Below, piece after piece: positions 14,841 to 25,253 of a stretch of DNA of 64,000 nucleotides. The notes beneath the pieces are model-generated. The model searched no databases. It saw nothing but the letters and a program-made list of their open reading frames with translations, and was not told where the DNA came from. Source of the stretch: Robiginitomaculum sp. (GTDB taxonomy: Bacteria > Pseudomonadota > Alphaproteobacteria > Caulobacterales > Maricaulaceae). The DNA lies in NCBI GenBank assembly GCA_021776525.1, contig JAJFFT010000004.1, positions 408,499 to 472,498 on the forward strand. The letters are read 5' to 3'. The translations under genes were made by a program, and so were the position numbers. Within the stretch, counting starts at the first letter, position 1, and each line of letters begins with the position of its first letter.

Positions 14841-16751
14841 ATGGCACGATTTATCGTTGTTTTCATTTCGTTTGTGTTCATGCAGGTCTTCACAGGGCAG
14901 GCAATGGCTCAGGAGAGTTTACGCACTTTAACAAAAATGGCGAGAGAGCAGGTGCTTGATTGGCGCAATTCTGAACTGGGCTTTGATCTGAATATTCCCC
15001 CAGGGGCCAGCGCCGCAACCCTGACCCTTTATGCTGCACCAGGGCAGACCTTACCCGCCGCAGGCTCAATGCTGGTGGTCAGTGTTAATAATCAGGCCGG
15101 CATCGTCGTCAGCCCACGTCCCGAGGCCTTTAGCGCCCGTATTGACCTGCCGGTTTCGCATCTGAATGCGGGCCGCAACCATGTGCGTATTTCATTTGAG
15201 GGTGCGCGCGAGCATTCGTGCCCGATTGCCGCTGATGGGGCCTGGAAACTGGATCTGGCACGCAGCCGCTTTGATCTTTCTATTTCGGCCAATATTGTCT
15301 CGTTTGAGGGGCTGGAAGATTGGTTATCAGCCGGGGCGTGGTCTTTGTCGCGGGCCAGTATTGCCAAAAACGATTTGGGTGAAAATGCCTATGCGGCCTT
15401 TGGGGCCTTGATCACTCAGGGGTTGGCCGTGCGGGCCGGGCGTGTGCCAAAAATCGTCGCCGCCGACCGTATCGCCGGGGTGGATTTTGCCAGCCGTCTG
15501 GATGCCACCTTGTCCGGGCCGGGCATAGCCTTGCGTCCCGGTGCACGCCCCATCGTAGAATTTCAGGGCCGCAGCGAGGATGAAATCCTGGCTATGGCTC
15601 GTTTGTTTTCAGGTCGGCTCATCCGTCTTGGGGGGACGCGCGCGACGCCAATGGTGCTGGCCCATGCACCCTTGGTCAGGGGGACGCTCGCATTGGACGG
15701 TGTCAAAGGTGCTTTGGCACAGCCGACCTGGAATGCCCGCCCTTTTTCCAACACGGTGCGGACGCCGCGTTTTGGCCAGACCCGTCTGGTCATCGCAATG
15801 GAACGCCCACAATGGGTCAGCCCAAACTCGACGGTGCTGATTGCCGTAGATGGTGGCAAGGTGTTTAAAAAACGCCTGAAAGACAACCTCAACCACTTTA
15901 TCATTCCGTTGGACCAGAGCGAAACAGGGACAAACGTTGTGCGTTCGTTCAGCATTGCCCGCGAAACACAGCCTGCAACAGAAGCGACATTATGTGTCGA
16001 GCCGCGAGACGGCGCACCATTGCGGGTGTTGTCGGCCAGTGTGGAAAGCAATGGCTTTGCACAGGTTCAGGGCCTGTCGCGTTTTGCAATAGATGGCGCG
16101 CCTTTCACCAATAATACAGGGGCCGGCACCGGGGTGGTTTTTGCCACCAGAACGGATGAGCAAACTCGCGCTGCATGGCGGGCTATGGCGCGGATCGCCA
16201 TTGTCTCCGGTGCGCCGCTGACCTCGGCCTGGTATGGTGTTTCAGAAGATCAGGCACCCAAAACAGCATCGCTTCTGGTTCTGGGGCCGCGCCCACATCT
16301 AACCGAACAACTGACCGGGCGTTTGCCCCAGGTGTTTGCCGCAGGGGCCTCAACCGGACCAGAAGGCTTTGATACAAAACCTAAAAAGCGCCGTATCAGA
16401 TTATCCCGCAGTGCCTATGCCGCTGATGCTGATCTGCCTGATGGTCTTGGTGTTGCCGGTTGGACTCATTCAGATGACCGCCCGGCTTTGGTTTTAACGG
16501 GTGAAGCCAGCGAAGATTTTATCCCGGCCATGCACGCTCTGGCTGATGGTCCGGCGGTGAATTTCTTCTCCGGGACGGTGGTGCGCTGGCGGGCCGGACG
16601 GGTGGAGGTCAGTGACAGCGGCGTTGATGCCGGGCCGGCCCCAAGGCCGTCATTTTTAACGTCATTGTTGTTTATTATTGCCGGGATCAGCCTGATTGGC
16701 CTGTGGATCAGACTGTGGAGCCGTTTATATTCAAATTGGCAGCCCGCATAA
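14841..16751 (+). CDS. BcsB-like exported protein (cellulose synthase regulatory subunit type)
   Basis: The 636-residue protein has a signal peptide (cleavage near AMAQE), a beta-rich periplasmic body and a single C-terminal membrane helix (about residues 602-625) with a short cytoplasmic end. This is the BcsB layout. The segment PVSHLNAGRNHVRISFEG...HSCP resembles the BcsB carbohydrate-binding repeats. ATG 14841 has GGGGCAAGG upstream; the open frame begins earlier but lacks a signal. No bcsA or other glucan synthase lies nearby, so its role in polysaccharide export is inferred. The unknown gene at 16816 follows in the same direction. Confidence 0.65.
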   Translation: MARFIVVFISFVFMQVFTGQAMAQESLRTLTKMAREQVLDWRNSELGFDLNIPPGASAATLTLYAAPGQTLPAAGSMLVVSVNNQAGIVVSPRPEAFSARIDLPVSHLNAGRNHVRISFEGAREHSCPIAADGAWKLDLARSRFDLSISANIVSFEGLEDWLSAGAWSLSRASIAKNDLGENAYAAFGALITQGLAVRAGRVPKIVAADRIAGVDFASRLDATLSGPGIALRPGARPIVEFQGRSEDEILAMARLFSGRLIRLGGTRATPMVLAHAPLVRGTLALDGVKGALAQPTWNARPFSNTVRTPRFGQTRLVIAMERPQWVSPNSTVLIAVDGGKVFKKRLKDNLNHFIIPLDQSETGTNVVRSFSIARETQPATEATLCVEPRDGAPLRVLSASVESNGFAQVQGLSRFAIDGAPFTNNTGAGTGVVFATRTDEQTRAAWRAMARIAIVSGAPLTSAWYGVSEDQAPKTASLLVLGPRPHLTEQLTGRLPQVFAAGASTGPEGFDTKPKKRRIRLSRSAYAADADLPDGLGVAGWTHSDDRPALVLTGEASEDFIPAMHALADGPAVNFFSGTVVRWRAGRVEVSDSGVDAGPAPRPSFLTSLLFIIAGISLIGLWIRLWSRLYSNWQPA

Positions 16752-16815
16752 ACGAGATTGCAAGACATCGCGGTTATGATCCCCTGTGAATGGATAACAA
16801 GGGAAAGACGCGCGG

Positions 16816-17739
16816 ATGAGGTTTTTTATACTCTTCTTGCTTGCCGCATGGGGTTTGACCGGGCCTGCATTTGGTGCCGGGGCCTTTGAGGCCTATCGGG
16901 AACGCACATCCATGCTGTTGCTGGCCACGCATTGCGGTGCCTTGGGCGAGTTGGAACATGCCGCTCTCTTGTCTGGGCAATCACAGGCCCGCGGGGCTTT
17001 GTTGCGCGACGGGCAAGACCCCGAAGAGCTGGATGCTCTGCAAAACGATCTGGCACGCCGTGCCGATCAGGTCTTGTGTTCACGCGAAGATGTTCAAAAC
17101 GAGATTTCAAGAATGCGCGAAGCGGCGCAAACTTGGGTGCGCCTTTACACCATGCAGTTTCCGGCCCGGTGGCAAAACTGGGAAGCCCGTCGCGATGACG
17201 CGCGCGAGAAGGCCCGCTGGCGGGTCCGTGCGCCCTTGCGCGGTGACCATGAAACGCTTGTTGATTTCGGCCTGGTGGCCAGTGAAGACAAAGTTTTTCT
17301 GGATTTGGTTGTCCTTGGCGGACAATCCCCGTCCAGTGTGATGCTGCATATGCGCGACGCGTCGCGACTTGCCGCGCCTTTAGACCCGGATCTGTTGCGT
17401 CTGATGGGGCGCCGCGGCGATGGACCCGCCAACCTGATGCCTCCGCAAAGCGTTGTGCACAGTTATTTTGCTACCGATAAAATGCCCGCCCCGACCTCGC
17501 TGACTGGCGAAGACCGTGGGGTTTCCCGGGCGGTCTTATTTCGGTTTCCCGACAAAGCGCTGGCCGCCTTTACCGCGCTTGACCCCCGTGATGTGGTCGC
17601 ATTGGAACTGATCTATCCGGGCCGCGCCGGGGGGCGGCAACAGCGGACGCGGATTTATGCCGAAGCCGGGGATTTTATTGCCGCACGGTTGTTTGCGGAA
17701 ACCTTTCCCGAAGAAGCTTTGCGCCCGGCCACAAACTGA
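16816..17739 (+). CDS. Exported protein of unknown function
   Basis: The 307-residue protein begins with a signal peptide (MRFFILFLLAAWGLTGPAFGAG). The mature part is rich in charged helices (residues about 50-130) followed by a mixed C-terminal region. No catalytic motif is recognised. It lies 64 bases after the BcsB-like gene on the same strand, which makes a shared pathway possible. Confidence 0.7.
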   Translation: MRFFILFLLAAWGLTGPAFGAGAFEAYRERTSMLLLATHCGALGELEHAALLSGQSQARGALLRDGQDPEELDALQNDLARRADQVLCSREDVQNEISRMREAAQTWVRLYTMQFPARWQNWEARRDDAREKARWRVRAPLRGDHETLVDFGLVASEDKVFLDLVVLGGQSPSSVMLHMRDASRLAAPLDPDLLRLMGRRGDGPANLMPPQSVVHSYFATDKMPAPTSLTGEDRGVSRAVLFRFPDKALAAFTALDPRDVVALELIYPGRAGGRQQRTRIYAEAGDFIAARLFAETFPEEALRPATN

Positions 17740-17828
17740 CCGCACTGTTGGAAAATCACCTGAGCCGTTGCAATTAAAAACCATGACCGCTTAAACTGTC
17801 TCAGATCTGATGATGAGGGGTTTTCGCT

Positions 17829-18452
17829 ATGGCAGGTTTAAATTTGCTGGATATGGTCATGCAGGCCCAAAAGGGTTCTGCGCTTGGAAATATTGGTCAA
17901 CAATTCGGATTGAATGATGATCAGGCCGGCGCAGCCGTGCGGGCGTTATTGCCCGCCTTGTCTTCTGGTCTGAAACGCAATGCCGGTTCAGCCGGTGGGC
18001 TTGAATCGCTTTTGGGCGCGGTGAAATCGGGTCGCCATGAACGTTATCTGGACGACCCAGCCGCCATTGCAGATGCCGGTGCTGGTGATGAAGGCAATGC
18101 CATATTGGGCCATCTTTTAGGGTCCAAGGATGTCAGCCGCGAAGTGGCCGGGCGTGCTGCATCGCAAACTGGTCTGGATATTGGCGTGCTTAAACAAATG
18201 CTGCCTGTTCTGGCAACCATGGCCATGGGGGCTGTTGGCAAACAAACCCGCCAACCAGGCATGATGGATATGATCACCGGCGCCATGGGCAAAAGCAGCG
18301 GCGGTGCTGGCGGCCTGTTGGGTGGTCTGGCTGGTTCTCTGCTGGGCGGCGGTGGACGGCGCGCATCACAGGGCAACCCGTTGCTGGACTTGCTGGATGC
18401 AGACAAAGAGGGCTCGGCCATGGATGATATTTTTGATTTGCTGAAGAAGTAA
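17829..18452 (+). CDS. DUF937 family protein
   Basis: The 207-residue, glycine- and alanine-rich protein matches the DUF937 layout. It opens with LNLLDMVMQAQKGSALGNIGQQFGL, has a repeated LLPALSSGLKRN / LLPVLATMAMG pattern and a low-complexity glycine tail (GGAGGLLGGLAGSLLGGGG). There is no signal peptide. The function of the family is unknown. A GATGAGGGG stretch precedes the ATG. Confidence 0.85.
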   Translation: MAGLNLLDMVMQAQKGSALGNIGQQFGLNDDQAGAAVRALLPALSSGLKRNAGSAGGLESLLGAVKSGRHERYLDDPAAIADAGAGDEGNAILGHLLGSKDVSREVAGRAASQTGLDIGVLKQMLPVLATMAMGAVGKQTRQPGMMDMITGAMGKSSGGAGGLLGGLAGSLLGGGGRRASQGNPLLDLLDADKEGSAMDDIFDLLKK

Positions 18453-18533
18453 AACACGTCACCTCACTTAAATGTAACTATCCAAAGGCGTAAAATCAGG
18501 GTTTCCTAGGGTTAAACACGACCTGGGTGACCT

Positions 18534-19424
18534 ATGAGAGCGCTGTTGGTGGCATTATTGCTCGTTGTTTCTGTGCCTGCGTTTGCGCAGGTGTCAGCGC
18601 GTTCGCTGATGATTCGCTATAATTTGAACGGGCATTTGATTGCTCCGGTCAGCATCAATGATAAAGGCCCCTTCGCGTTTATTGTCGATACCGCGGCCAG
18701 CCGCACCATCATTACGTCTGATCTGGCAGCCACATTGTCACTAGAGCCTCTGGATAACCATCTCGGCCAATTGGCCAGCGCCGGGGGCGCCAGTACAACA
18801 GATGTTTTTCGGCTTGGGGTTTTGAAGCTGGCCAGGCAAGAATGGACGATCGGTCCGGTTCTGGTCTTGCCAGAAAACGCCGGTCAAACTGGTTTTTCCG
18901 GTGTGTTGGGGCTGGATGTTCTGGCCGGCCAACCCTTGTTGTTTAATTTCAAGGCTATGAGACTATCCTTGCTGGGACGGACCCAGGCGCGCTTTCTTCG
19001 TCGCCAAAGGGGGTGGCACAAAATTATTGCCCGGCGTAATTTTGCAGGGTTTCTGGTTGTGAAACTCCAGGTCAATGGCCGCACCGTCAAAGCCATCATT
19101 GATACCGGCGCACGGCGCACCATTGGCAATGCCAGGCTGGGGGCTTTGCTGGATGATCTCAGCCCGGCCAGCATTATGGCCCGTGACCAGATTATCACCG
19201 GCGTCACGCTGCCGCGTGTTCCGGCCCGAACCGGCCAGGCACGCGGTGTCAACTTACAGGGATTGCGCTGGTATAATACAGAAATACTGGTTTCGGATCT
19301 GGCGATTTTTGACACACTGGGCTTTGGCGACCAGCCGGCATTGATTTTGGGTATGGACTTTCTGCAAAGTACGTCATCCATTATGGTGGATTTTTCCAGA
19401 GAGCGGCTTTGGATAAAACCCTAG
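18534..19424 (+). CDS. Exported retropepsin-like aspartic protease, two catalytic halves
   Basis: The 296-residue protein has a signal peptide (MRALLVALLLVVSVPAFAQ). It carries two aspartic-protease motifs in tandem: FIVDTAASRT (D52) and AIIDTGARRT (D190). Each sits in a similar repeat ending in a G-x-D-x-L stretch (GVLGLDVL, LILGMDFL), as in single-chain retropepsin-like enzymes of alphaproteobacteria. The likely site is the periplasm. The substrate is unknown. Confidence 0.85.
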   Translation: MRALLVALLLVVSVPAFAQVSARSLMIRYNLNGHLIAPVSINDKGPFAFIVDTAASRTIITSDLAATLSLEPLDNHLGQLASAGGASTTDVFRLGVLKLARQEWTIGPVLVLPENAGQTGFSGVLGLDVLAGQPLLFNFKAMRLSLLGRTQARFLRRQRGWHKIIARRNFAGFLVVKLQVNGRTVKAIIDTGARRTIGNARLGALLDDLSPASIMARDQIITGVTLPRVPARTGQARGVNLQGLRWYNTEILVSDLAIFDTLGFGDQPALILGMDFLQSTSSIMVDFSRERLWIKP

Positions 19425-19511
19425 GCCCCGGCTCTAGATTACAATAATGTTATTTGTGCCGTAAGGATTAGCCGCTAAGGGTAAGGCGGGTATAAAAAGG
19501 GCGGCAGTTTC

Positions 19512-21608
19512 GTGCATAAAAGACAAATATTTGGGGTATTGGGCCTTGGCGCGTGCCTGTTTTTGCCAGTGTTGGCGCATGCTGATGACGCAAAACCTGT
19601 CCCCGCAACGTCAAGCGAAGGCGTTTCAGAATACCCACCAGAATTTTTCGCCAGCTATTTCCCGGTTACGGCTTTGGATATGGTGCGCCAAGTGCCCGGA
19701 TTTTCCATTGATAACGGTGATAATGTGCGCGGCTTTGGCGGCGCAGCTGGCAATGTGGTGATCAATGACGAGCGCCCCAGCAGCAAATCAGACAGCCTGG
19801 AAAACATTTTACAACGTATTTCTGCGGACCGGGTTGCCCGGATCGATTTAATCCGCGGCTCATCACCGGGGATCGACATGCGCGGCCTCAGCCGTGTGGT
19901 CAATGTGATCCTTAAAACCGATGCCCAAACGGCGCGCAACAGCTGGTCATATGAAACAACGGTCTCGCGCCGCCTTTCGGTCATCAATGGCGAGTTTGTG
20001 CGCAATTTAACGCTCGCTGGCGCTGATATTTCGCTTGGTATATCACGCCAGGGCGGGCCGTTTCGCGGATCAGGTATAGAGAACCGAGTTTTGCCTTCGG
20101 GGGTGTTGGACGAGCGCCGCGATGAAGAGGTGAAACGTGACTTTATTTTTTGGACCCCGACTTTTAATCTTGAGAAAAAATTTGCAAACGATCATGTCTT
20201 GCATCTTAGTGCCCAGGCGCTGGACTTTAAGTTTGTGCGCAATGAAAATTCGTTTGTAGAGCGCCCGACAGCCAGCCGGTTAGATTTCTTGCGGTTTGAT
20301 CTTAGCGGCGCTCGCGTTCACGACAAAAGCACAGAATTTGGCGGCGATTACAGTTTTGCCATTGGCAAGGACTGGGATGTCAAAATTATTGGTTTGCGTA
20401 ATGATAAAACCGCAAAAGGGGTGTTTTCCTCGTCATCGGTAGACGCAGCACAGAGCCGTTCGGCGTCCAGGGTATCAACCCGCAATGTGACCTCGGAAAC
20501 CATTTCCCGCGCCGTTGTGGATTGGGCGCTGAGCAAAAAGCACAGCCTGCAATTTACAGCCGAAGCGGCACTTAATGATTTATCGGCCAATTTGCAGCTG
20601 GAAAGCGATAATGGCGCGGGATTCGTCCCGATTGTGTTGCCCGTCAGTGATACCAGGGTCAAGGAACGTCGCGGCGAAGTTTCCGCATCCTGGGTCTATG
20701 TGCCTAATGCCAGTTGGACCATTGAGAGCGGTTTGAAATACGAGACTTCTCGCCTTAGCCAAAGCGGCGATGCCAGTCGGACCCGGCGTTTTTCTTTTCC
20801 AAAGCCATCATTCTCCGCCAGCTATAATATGAGCGAGAAAAACCAGTTGCGGTTCAGTGCGGAACGGACTGTGGCGCAATTGGATTTTGGTGATTTCGTC
20901 ACGTCAGTCAACCTGACCGATGATCTGACCGATGTGGGGAATCCAGAGCTGGAACCAGACCGCACGTGGACAACTAAGGCGGAATGGGAGCGGCGATTTG
21001 CGAAAAAAGGCTCGATCACCATCAGTGCCAAACGTGAATGGATTACACAAGTCCAGGGCCGGGTGCCCATTGATGACGCCTTTGATGCGCCGGGTAATCT
21101 TGGTGATGCCAGTATCTGGCAACTTGATTTTGTCGCCCGCTTGCCACTTGATTCACTCGGTCTGAAAAACGCCACACTGGATGCCACCAGCTTTATTTCT
21201 GACAGCACCGTTACGGACCCTGTCACCGGCCTTCGGCGCAAGCTGGGTGGGCGCGCACATCGTAATTTTGGATTCGAATTTCGCCAGGACGTCTCGGCAA
21301 AACGGTTTGCCTGGGGCTGGGCCTATAAAAATGGCGTGACCCGTCGCCAGTTTCGCCTGTTTGAAAGCCAGACCGGTCGCCGCGCAGAAAACCGCGGCTC
21401 CCCGCGCGCTTTTAGCGCATTTATCGAAACCACACGATTTGCCGGCGTAACGGCAATTTTTGATGTTCGGAATATTCTCAACAGGCCAACGACGCGCAGC
21501 CGCACGCTTTATGACGGGCCGCGCTCTCTTGGCGTGGTCGAGGCCATTGAAAGCCAGCGGCGAAAAGGTGGTCTGCGTTATCGTTTGCAACTTCGCGGCA
21601 CGTTTTAA
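19512..21608 (+). CDS. TonB-dependent receptor-like outer membrane protein
   Basis: The 698-residue protein has a signal peptide (to about residue 24, ALAHADD), a plug domain with FPVTALDMVRQVPGFSI and VRGFGGAAGNVVINDERPS, then a long series of beta strands ending in LQLRGTF with terminal phenylalanine, as in outer membrane barrels. The start is GTG 19512. No clear TonB box is seen before the plug. The ligand is unknown. It converges on gspE with 11 bases between the stops. Confidence 0.85.
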   Translation: MHKRQIFGVLGLGACLFLPVLAHADDAKPVPATSSEGVSEYPPEFFASYFPVTALDMVRQVPGFSIDNGDNVRGFGGAAGNVVINDERPSSKSDSLENILQRISADRVARIDLIRGSSPGIDMRGLSRVVNVILKTDAQTARNSWSYETTVSRRLSVINGEFVRNLTLAGADISLGISRQGGPFRGSGIENRVLPSGVLDERRDEEVKRDFIFWTPTFNLEKKFANDHVLHLSAQALDFKFVRNENSFVERPTASRLDFLRFDLSGARVHDKSTEFGGDYSFAIGKDWDVKIIGLRNDKTAKGVFSSSSVDAAQSRSASRVSTRNVTSETISRAVVDWALSKKHSLQFTAEAALNDLSANLQLESDNGAGFVPIVLPVSDTRVKERRGEVSASWVYVPNASWTIESGLKYETSRLSQSGDASRTRRFSFPKPSFSASYNMSEKNQLRFSAERTVAQLDFGDFVTSVNLTDDLTDVGNPELEPDRTWTTKAEWERRFAKKGSITISAKREWITQVQGRVPIDDAFDAPGNLGDASIWQLDFVARLPLDSLGLKNATLDATSFISDSTVTDPVTGLRRKLGGRAHRNFGFEFRQDVSAKRFAWGWAYKNGVTRRQFRLFESQTGRRAENRGSPRAFSAFIETTRFAGVTAIFDVRNILNRPTTRSRTLYDGPRSLGVVEAIESQRRKGGLRYRLQLRGTF

Positions 21609-21619
21609 GGTCCAGGGTT

Positions 21620-23386
21620 TTATTCAGACTGTTGTTGTTCGGCGCCGCATACACGCAGAACTTCGTCAGCGGTTGTGGTTCCTTGCCGTGATTTAAGCAG
21701 GCCATCCTCCAGCAGAGTTTGAAACCCCTGTTTGCGGGCCACCTCCAAAAGGGTGGACATTGGGGCGTGATCCAAAATGGCATCACGCATTTCCTCATTG
21801 ATGGCAACCACTTCAAAAACGGCAATTCGCCCGGAATAACCGGTATTGGAACAGGCCTCGCAACCCACGGCTTTGCGCCAGTCGGCTTTGCCCTGCAACT
21901 CCTGATCCATGATCAGTCCGGACCTGCTGAGCCGGTTCAACATGGTTTCGCCTTCACCATCAGTGTCCGGGGTCGAGCATTTTGGACACAGACGCCGGAC
22001 CAGTCGTTGCGCTGCCAGACCGCGTACGGCCGCCGCGATCATGTAAGGTTCCAGCCCCAGATCTTCCATCCGGGCAATGGCCGCCAAAGAAGAGTTGGTG
22101 TGCACGGTGGAGAGCACCAAATGCCCCGTTAAGGCCGCTTGCGCTGCGATGGTTGCGGTCTCACCATCGCGAATTTCGCCGACCATGATAATGTCCGGGT
22201 CCTGGCGCAAAATTGCCCGCAAACCTTTGGCAAAGGTATAGCCAATTTCGGCTTTGGTCTGGATTTGCACCACACCATCCATGTCATACTCAATCGGGTC
22301 TTCAATCGAGATGATTTTGGTGACGCCGTTATTCAGTTGTTGCAGGCTGCGATACAGCGTCGTCGATTTACCCGACCCGGTTGGCCCGGTCACCAAAATC
22401 ACACCATTTGGGCTTTGGGTCAGTTCCTGCATCACCGCATTGGCTCGCCCGGTCAGGCCAAGGCCCTTCATGTCCGGCAATTCGCCTTCTTTCTTCAAGA
22501 GGCGCAACACCATGCTTTCGCCCCATGATCCGGGCAGGGATGATACCCGCAAATCGATCGCATGGCCGGCAAAGCGAATGCTTTGGCGCCCATCTTGTGG
22601 CAGGCGACGTTCAGCAATGTCCATGCCCGACAAGAGTTTGACGCGACTGGTGATCGCATCAAATATGCCTCGCGGCTCGCTCTGATGAGTGTGTAAAACA
22701 CCATCAATACGATAGCGCACTTTGAACTCATGCTCGAACGGTTCGATATGAATATCCGACGCATTGTGTTTCAGGGCCGTGGCAAACATATTGTTGACGA
22801 AATCAATAACCGGTGCCTCTTCGGCCATTTCTTTGAGGCGTGCAGTATCGTGATAATCATCTGAATCCTCAGCCGATGCCCCTAATGTCTCGTTGATATA
22901 GTACAGACAGCGTTCGATAAACTGATTGCCGCTCAGCCAGTAACAGATCGGGCCGAGGTCGGAATAATCGCTCTGGTCATTATCCTGATGGGCAAACAAT
23001 CGCGCCCATTGCCCTTCGATTTTTTCCTGAATTTCAGGGTTCAGGATATCGCGGGCCACAACGTTGAGGGTCTTGCCGTTATTGTCTTCGGTGATCCATA
23101 CGGCGGCAGTATGTGCCAGAAACCAGCGCGGCGATATTTTCAAGGCGCTCATGGCTTCTTCATGACGTTCTGGTTCTTTGGGTACACTGGCCACATCCAG
23201 AACTGGTAAGTCCAGTTGTGTCGACAAAGCGTCCAATAAGGCCTCTTCGGTTAACGCCCCAAGGCGCAACAGGGCCTGGCCCACAAGACCACTGGTTTCG
23301 CCTTGCAGGCGCAAGGCCTGGGTTAGGTCCTGTCCGGTGACCAGACCGCGATTGAGAAGAATTTGGCCGATAAGTTCTGTATGCAT
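21620..23386 (-). CDS. gspE: Type II secretion ATPase GspE
   Basis: The 588-residue protein has an N-terminal GspE/MshEN domain (1-150), Walker A GPTGSGKST (334-342), an Asp-box region DPIEYDMDG, the Walker B-like VGEIRDGETA, and a four-cysteine zinc module (CPKC ... CEAC) near the C-terminus. It powers assembly of the secretion pseudopilus at the inner membrane. It is transcribed away from gspJ; the 169 bases between them should hold both promoters. Confidence 0.93.
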   Translation of the reverse strand: MHTELIGQILLNRGLVTGQDLTQALRLQGETSGLVGQALLRLGALTEEALLDALSTQLDLPVLDVASVPKEPERHEEAMSALKISPRWFLAHTAAVWITEDNNGKTLNVVARDILNPEIQEKIEGQWARLFAHQDNDQSDYSDLGPICYWLSGNQFIERCLYYINETLGASAEDSDDYHDTARLKEMAEEAPVIDFVNNMFATALKHNASDIHIEPFEHEFKVRYRIDGVLHTHQSEPRGIFDAITSRVKLLSGMDIAERRLPQDGRQSIRFAGHAIDLRVSSLPGSWGESMVLRLLKKEGELPDMKGLGLTGRANAVMQELTQSPNGVILVTGPTGSGKSTTLYRSLQQLNNGVTKIISIEDPIEYDMDGVVQIQTKAEIGYTFAKGLRAILRQDPDIIMVGEIRDGETATIAAQAALTGHLVLSTVHTNSSLAAIARMEDLGLEPYMIAAAVRGLAAQRLVRRLCPKCSTPDTDGEGETMLNRLSRSGLIMDQELQGKADWRKAVGCEACSNTGYSGRIAVFEVVAINEEMRDAILDHAPMSTLLEVARKQGFQTLLEDGLLKSRQGTTTADEVLRVCGAEQQQSE

Positions 23387-23555
23387 GCTTGCCTTATAAG
23401 CGGCGCAAAGTTTCTTGAGAATAGCAAAACGACGAATATCTCACATTGAAGGGCGTTTAACGGCTGTCACCGTGCATTTACCTTACTGTTTGCATGCCAT
23501 AAAATCCGCCTATGAAGCCGTGTGTTGGTAAGACCAATGCGAGCCAGAGTGCACT

Positions 23556-24197
23556 ATGGATGTTTTGACCAATCATAATGAAGACCAATGCCGCGGCTTT
23601 TCCCTGATGGAAACCCTGCTGGCTCTGGCAATCATGTCGGTGGCATCTTTGGCGTTGTTTCAATCCACCGGCACCTTGCTGCGGATGTCTGAACGGACCA
23701 TCAATGCCGCTATGCAGGCCCAGGACACGGCGGTTTTGCAAAAAAGCTTCAATGGGTTGGTTGGCGGATTGGTTCCCGCCTGGCCCAAGGATGTTGAAGA
23801 CCGCTTCGTTGGTAATTCAGCCGGGTTTTCAGGCCTGACCCGCACCCCGTTTCATACGCTGGGTATTGGCTTGTCAAAATTCACATTGGCGGTTCAGCAT
23901 GAGGCACGGACGACGGCGCTGGTTTATCGCAGCCAGGATACAGAATGGGTGTTGCGGGATTTTGCCTCGGCGCAGGCCGAATTTTCTTATCTGGCGGCGG
24001 ACAATGTCTGGTATTCATCCTGGCCTTTGGACACAACGCCAAAAACCAGTAATTTTGATGATGAATCATTCTATGACCCGCCGACTTTTCCTCTGGCAAT
24101 TAAATTGCGTGTGAAAAGCGAGGCAACAGGCTTGGACCTTGCCTGGATCGCGCTGGTGGGCGAACGTGATGAGCTGCCCGATCTGGAGGGTTTGTAA
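23556..24197 (+). CDS. gspJ: Minor pseudopilin GspJ
   Basis: The 213-residue protein has a prepilin signal RG|FSLMETLLALAIMS with glutamate at +5, followed by a membrane helix and a globular C-terminal domain. It is assigned to GspJ by its size and position before gspK. The stop is directly followed by the ATG of gspK. Confidence 0.82.
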   Translation: MDVLTNHNEDQCRGFSLMETLLALAIMSVASLALFQSTGTLLRMSERTINAAMQAQDTAVLQKSFNGLVGGLVPAWPKDVEDRFVGNSAGFSGLTRTPFHTLGIGLSKFTLAVQHEARTTALVYRSQDTEWVLRDFASAQAEFSYLAADNVWYSSWPLDTTPKTSNFDDESFYDPPTFPLAIKLRVKSEATGLDLAWIALVGERDELPDLEGL

Positions 24198-25253
24198 ATG
24201 GCTAGGCGTGAACGCCACAATAGTCAGGCCGCCGACGAAGGCTTCGTTCTTCCGTTTGTGTTGGTGGTGATTTTTGTTCTGGCACTGACCAGCGCCATTG
24301 CTGTGCGTTCTATCAATGCGTCCAGCCAGATTATTATTGCCTTGAATGATGACGTTCAGGCCCAACAACGCCTGAACTCAGCCGAGGCCGATACGCTGTT
24401 TGTTTATTTGACCAGCGCGCCAGTAAAGGGCGGTATTGATACCAGTTATACAGTCTGGACCGGGGAAGATGTGCTTGACGGGTTTGATGTGTCGCGGCTG
24501 GCCGAAAGCGCGATATGGTCGGCGACGGGCGGCATTCGATCATCGCATTATCCATCGGGCGAGGTTCGCGTGACTTATCGGGATGTTGCCGGCTTTATTC
24601 CTATGAACCGCGATACACCTGATCTGTTGCTGCCCCTGCTGAGCGGTGTTGGGTTGAAAAAAGAAGACGCCCAGAGCGCTGCGTCCAAGCTGGGTGATTA
24701 TACGGATTCTAACCACCAACGCCGGTTTCGCGGCGGTGAAAGGGCCGATTACCGACTGAAACGACTGCCTCCGCCCAGCGATGCACCATTGCGTACCTAT
24801 GAGGAGGTTTATCACATTCTAGAGTGGGACAAATACATTACCCCGGAGATTTATAATCGATTGCGTGAATACTCAACGTTGACCACCGCAACCACCTATT
24901 ATAGAACGAAATTTCTGAGTTCCAGGGTCAAGGAAATCATGGGGCTGGATGCAACACGAAGTAACGTCAGGAGACTGGCTCAGAATAATGTTGACCTGGT
25001 GGATACAGCCTCCACCGCGATTGAGACCCCGACAAAACAAGGGCGATTTTATTTTTCTACGCCGATGGCAACAGGACGTACGGCCATTAGGGTGATAGAA
25101 CTGGAACGATCACCTTTAGCGCCTGACCAGCCATTCAGGAGACATGTCGTATTTGAGGAAACAAGAGATGCCGGCGACACCGACAACACTGAAGACGCTC
25201 TGGGGAAAGTTTCCAAACCTGTTTTCTCAACGGCTGATCACGCAGAAAAGTGA
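24198..25253 (+). CDS. gspK: Minor pseudopilin GspK
   Basis: The 351-residue protein carries the pilin-like N-terminus EG|FVLPFVLVVIFVLAL, which lacks glutamate at +5 as GspK proteins do, and the QQRLNSAEADTLFVY segment. The large globular domain fits the tip pseudopilin. The 3' end overlaps gspL. Confidence 0.87.
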   Translation: MARRERHNSQAADEGFVLPFVLVVIFVLALTSAIAVRSINASSQIIIALNDDVQAQQRLNSAEADTLFVYLTSAPVKGGIDTSYTVWTGEDVLDGFDVSRLAESAIWSATGGIRSSHYPSGEVRVTYRDVAGFIPMNRDTPDLLLPLLSGVGLKKEDAQSAASKLGDYTDSNHQRRFRGGERADYRLKRLPPPSDAPLRTYEEVYHILEWDKYITPEIYNRLREYSTLTTATTYYRTKFLSSRVKEIMGLDATRSNVRRLAQNNVDLVDTASTAIETPTKQGRFYFSTPMATGRTAIRVIELERSPLAPDQPFRRHVVFEETRDAGDTDNTEDALGKVSKPVFSTADHAEK

